Below, in pieces: positions 61,509-64,000 of a stretch of 64,000 nucleotides of DNA (positions are counted from its first letter, which is position 1; each line of letters opens with the position of its first letter). The translations under genes were made by a program, and so were the position numbers. The DNA lies in assembly GCF_013155395.1 (NCBI RefSeq), contig NZ_JABJWC010000006.1, positions 58,681 to 122,680 of the forward strand. The letters are read 5' to 3'. Under the pieces are notes generated by a model. The model ran no database searches. It was given only the letters and a program-made list of their open reading frames with translations, and was not told the origin of the DNA. The stretch is from Komagataeibacter melomenusus. GTDB taxonomy: Bacteria; Pseudomonadota; Alphaproteobacteria; Acetobacterales; Acetobacteraceae.

Positions 61509-62903
61509 TTACGCTCCCTCCTCCAGCGCGTGATCGGCCAGTTCGCCTTCCCACCGGGCCGCGACGGCGGCGGCATAGCCATTGCCCAGCACGTTGGTGG
61601 CCGTGCGCGCCATGTCGAGAAAGTGGTCAATACCCAGGATCAGCGCCAGCCCCGCCTCGGGCAGGCCGAACTGCGGCATGACGGCTGCCAGCGTGACCAG
61701 GGCCGCGCGCGGCACGCCCGCAATGCCCTTGCTGCTCAGCATCATCACCAGCACCATCGCGATCTGCTGGCCTATGGGGATGTGGATGCCATAGGCCTGC
61801 GCGATGAACAGCGCGCCAAAGGACTGGAACAGCACCGAGCCATCAAGGTTGAAGCTGTAGCCCAGCGGCAGCACGAAGCCGCTGATGCGGTCGGGCACGC
61901 CAAAAAGCTCCAGCCGCTCGACGAGCAGCGGATAGACCGCCTCGCTGCTTGCCGTGGCGAAGCCGAGCAGGATGGGCTGGACCAGCAGCCTGGCCAGCGC
62001 GAACACGCGCCTGCCCAGCACGCAGAAGGTCATGGTGGTCAGCAGCACCCACAGCACGCCCAGCGTGCCGTAGAACTTGCACAGGAACACGCCAAACATG
62101 CCCAGGATGCCAATGCCGCTATGGGCCACGCTGCCCATGACCGAGCCGAACACCGCCACGGGGGCGGCATACATCACCATGTCGGTCATGCGCAGCATGA
62201 TGCGGGCGAGTTCGGCCGTCCAGGGCAGGATCATGCGCTGCGCCCCCTTGCCCGCCGCGGGCAGCGCCAGGCCAAACAGCACGGAGAACACCACGATCTG
62301 CAAAATGTCGTTGCGCCCCATGGCATCGAAAATGCTGGTGGGCACCACATGCAGCACGAACTCGACCGGATCGAAATGCGCATGCGCCAGCCCCGTATCG
62401 CCAGCAGTGGTGGGCACGCTAAAGCCCACGCCGGGCTGGAGCAGGTTGGCGGCGAGCAGCCCGGTTACGAGCGACAGGAAGGAGGCGACGATGAACCACA
62501 GCAGGATGCGCCCGCCGATGCGCAGCACCTGCGTGCCATCGCCCAGGCTGCCAATGCCCGACACCAGGGTGGCAAAAACAAGAGGGGCGATGATCATGCG
62601 CACCAGCCGCAGGAACAGGCCCGTCAGCAGGGTAGCGCAGCGGGTGGCGGCCTCGGCCGCTGCCGGACCCGCCGCATGCAGCCCCAGCCCCACGACCACA
62701 CCCAGCAGCAGCGCGACTACGATGGCGCGCGTGCGCCCGTTGGCATTACGTTTTCCGGGCTCGGCCAAATCAAGAATCCTGCTGCCATTGATCAGAAGAT
62801 ACCGCCGGAAGTAACGCACGCGCCCCCGGTTTTGCAAGGCGGACGGGCACCCCATCGCGCTGATCGGACGGACCGGGCGGGCCATCATCAAAAAACCTGC
62901 CAT
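61509..62903 (-). CDS. Dicarboxylate/amino acid:cation symporter (DAACS, DctA/GltP type)
   Basis: About 464 residues with the family's eight helices and two re-entrant loops. MIIAPLVFATLVSGIGSLGD is helix 4 onward, ASSEAVYPLL is the serine-rich first hairpin motif, GYSFNLDGSVLF is the NMDGT-like helix 7 motif, and SSKGIAGVPRAALVTL and IDHFLDMARTATNVLGNG are the last conserved segments. Moves C4-dicarboxylates or Glu/Asp with H+ or Na+. ATG 62903 follows AGGGGGG. A TTG at 62768 with an AGGA site would give 419 residues, closer to the family length, so the start is unsettled. Confidence 0.88.
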   Translation of the reverse strand: MAGFLMMARPVRPISAMGCPSALQNRGRVRYFRRYLLINGSRILDLAEPGKRNANGRTRAIVVALLLGVVVGLGLHAAGPAAAEAATRCATLLTGLFLRLVRMIIAPLVFATLVSGIGSLGDGTQVLRIGGRILLWFIVASFLSLVTGLLAANLLQPGVGFSVPTTAGDTGLAHAHFDPVEFVLHVVPTSIFDAMGRNDILQIVVFSVLFGLALPAAGKGAQRMILPWTAELARIMLRMTDMVMYAAPVAVFGSVMGSVAHSGIGILGMFGVFLCKFYGTLGVLWVLLTTMTFCVLGRRVFALARLLVQPILLGFATASSEAVYPLLVERLELFGVPDRISGFVLPLGYSFNLDGSVLFQSFGALFIAQAYGIHIPIGQQIAMVLVMMLSSKGIAGVPRAALVTLAAVMPQFGLPEAGLALILGIDHFLDMARTATNVLGNGYAAAVAARWEGELADHALEEGA

Positions 62904-63752
62904 ACCCATCCCCCCTATCTTTTTCAGAAGAATGCGATTATAGAGATCCACCTGCGCAATCATGCGCCTGATGCATCATGTCCTTCCTGACCCGTAGGGC
63001 GCACCGAAACGGGAAAGCGGGAATAAGGCAGATGGGCATGCATGCAGGATGCTCCGCCCCTGATCGGGGTTTATGGCCCCTGCGCCGGATGGGTCACCAC
63101 AGGCCGGGACCGGGCGGGGCGGCACAGATCAGACATGCAGCCCTTCACGCACAGCGCGGCACCGGTCATGCGAATCGCACTCCACGATGCCACCTGCATG
63201 ATGGATGAGGGGGCAGCACCCTGTCATGACTGATGGTCTGGCAGGCAGGAAGGGCCTTTTTTGGCAGATTTCCGTCACTTTTTAATATTGTCTCGATAAG
63301 GGGCCACGGATGCTGGCCCGCACAGGCCCCGACCCTGCACACGGTCAGGCAGGTTTTGCCGCCGATGACGCGACTGCTTATTACTCACCCTAATCACTCA
63401 ACATGATGAAATCCTGCGTCCGTCTTCTCCCCTTCCGCCACGAAGACTGCGGGCACAGCAGGTGGCCTGAATCCGCAACCCGCTGAAAACAGGGAAATAT
63501 ATGCCAGGAGAGACCCCGCATGCCACGCCGGAGCGCAAACCGGACTCGCTTGAAGACATCTGGGCAAGATGATGGCGGTTATCTGTTACTTCAATCACAT
63601 TACCGTGATACTATAGCACCGAATTTGTCGCCTTTGAGGGCAATCAAGGCCCCAAAATCAAGGGTTGAAGCGGATTTGACCCATTATTATGCATTAATTA
63701 TGCAGTTTATAGAGGTCTGTTTCTGCTCAATCGCACCATGCTAGCTATCGGT
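62904..63752. other. Long intergenic region, no gene seen
   Basis: About 850 bases between the symporter and the broken Rrf2 gene. Several short frames exist, but none has a start signal or recognisable product. The last part (63560-63750) is A+T-rich and probably holds the Rrf2 promoter. The direction of the symporter promoter is also inside this region. Confidence 0.4.
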
Positions 63753-63896
63753 ATGCGCCTGACCCTGCACACCGATTATGCCTTACGTACGCTGTTATAC
63801 ATGGGATTGCACGCCGACAGGCGTGTCTCGATCCATGAGATCGCCAGCGCGTATGACATTTCTGAAAATCACCTGGAGGGTTCGAAAAACCTTTGA
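63753..63896 (+). pseudogene. Rrf2-family regulator (NsrR/IscR type), truncated
   Basis: [20 protein letters not shown] and on to [15 protein letters not shown] is the start of an Rrf2 winged helix (helix 1, strand, helix 2, recognition helix) as in NsrR. After L41 (codon 63873-63875) the sequence switches to GSKNL and stops at TGA 63894-63896, where NsrR would go on with MKVVH. The loss coincides with the start of an insertion sequence. The iron-sulfur Cys residues of the family lie downstream and are missing in this window. Confidence 0.75.
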
Positions 63897-64000
63897 TTGA
63901 CTTCTCTTGTGCCTGATTTCAGGTTTTTAGCGTGTTGACTGCTGCTTCCCTGGTCTAACTTTTACTCTGGGTTTTGAGCAGAGCGATGGTTTCCTGCTCT
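63876..64000 (-). mobile_element. End of an insertion sequence (extends beyond window)
   Basis: The Rrf2 homology breaks at about 63876, and the new sequence begins GGAGGGTTCGAAAAACC. On the minus strand a coding frame enters from beyond the window and stops at 63955, consistent with the end of a transposase gene. Family and boundaries cannot be given. Confidence 0.6.
63955..63999 (-). CDS. C-terminal end of a probable transposase (start outside window)
   Basis: Fifteen codons on the minus strand reading EQETIALLKTQSKS and a TAG at 63957-63955. The location just inside the insertion boundary suggests the 3' end of the transposase. Too short to identify a family. Confidence 0.4.
   Translation of the reverse strand, partial: EQETIALLKTQSKS

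Noticed and set aside
61530..62990. 486-codon plus-strand frame opposite the symporter
   Set aside because: Composition (Gln/His/Arg/Ala) and the complete symporter on the other strand show a shadow.
1..64000. Prophage or rRNA operon
   Set aside because: No phage structural genes, integrase or rRNA-like sequence was seen in the window.

Overview
The window looks like a chromosomal segment of a high-GC alphaproteobacterium, most probably an acetic acid bacterium of the Komagataeibacter/Gluconacetobacter type. This is inferred from gene content: a TonB receptor next to a penicillin-acylase-like enzyme, a GntP gluconate-type permease, a eukaryote-type NADP isocitrate dehydrogenase, a FUSC/DUF1656/HlyD efflux trio, and base composition. 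No rRNA is present, so the assignment is not proven.

Layout. 1-9.9 kb is a catabolic block. A plus-strand operon (partial gene, SDR, polar-amino-acid-type ABC importer with a frameshifted binding protein, cyclic amidohydrolase) converges on a minus-strand operon (M20-type N-carbamoyl/allantoate amidohydrolase, CapA-like protein, D-2-hydroxyacid dehydrogenase), which is divergent from a LysR regulator. Together these fit uptake and opening of a cyclic ureide or hydantoin. At 10-12.5 kb a VOC gene is followed by a decayed IS701-type element inserted exactly at its stop codon, then gene debris and tRNA-Gly(GCC). From 12.6 to 21.9 kb comes mostly core metabolism: a thioredoxin/TPR co-chaperone, a LON-domain protein, Trm112, PanC, CysG and an efflux trio.

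21.9-30.9 kb is a minus-strand run of TonB receptor, Ntn acylase, small secreted protein, M1 peptidase and gamma-glutamyltransferase, headed by a divergent LysR-type regulator at 31.4 kb. It could be a dedicated scavenging route for an acylated or gamma-glutamyl peptide. At 32.4 kb a tandem glycine riboswitch precedes an L-serine dehydratase. This is followed on the same strand by a creatininase-family amidohydrolase, an MFS carrier, a 2-hydroxyacid dehydrogenase and an RraA-family protein. 38-60 kb carries many small secreted or membrane proteins plus a deaminase, a VanX-type dipeptidase, a UvrA paralogue, a GntP permease, an aldose epimerase, PsiE- and SMR-type proteins, a membrane-anchored Mrr-like nuclease and a phosphoethanolamine-transferase-like sulfatase-fold protein. 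60-64 kb has icd, a DctA-type symporter and a truncated Rrf2 regulator interrupted by another insertion sequence that runs off the window.

The most striking non-coding feature is a family of roughly 80-bp elements made of two hairpins, one AAGCTT-based and one GCCGCC-based, framed by AAAGTTTT ends. All six full copies and most partial copies lie between the 3' ends of convergent genes, so the family probably works as a bidirectional terminator or is a non-autonomous mobile palindrome that settles there.
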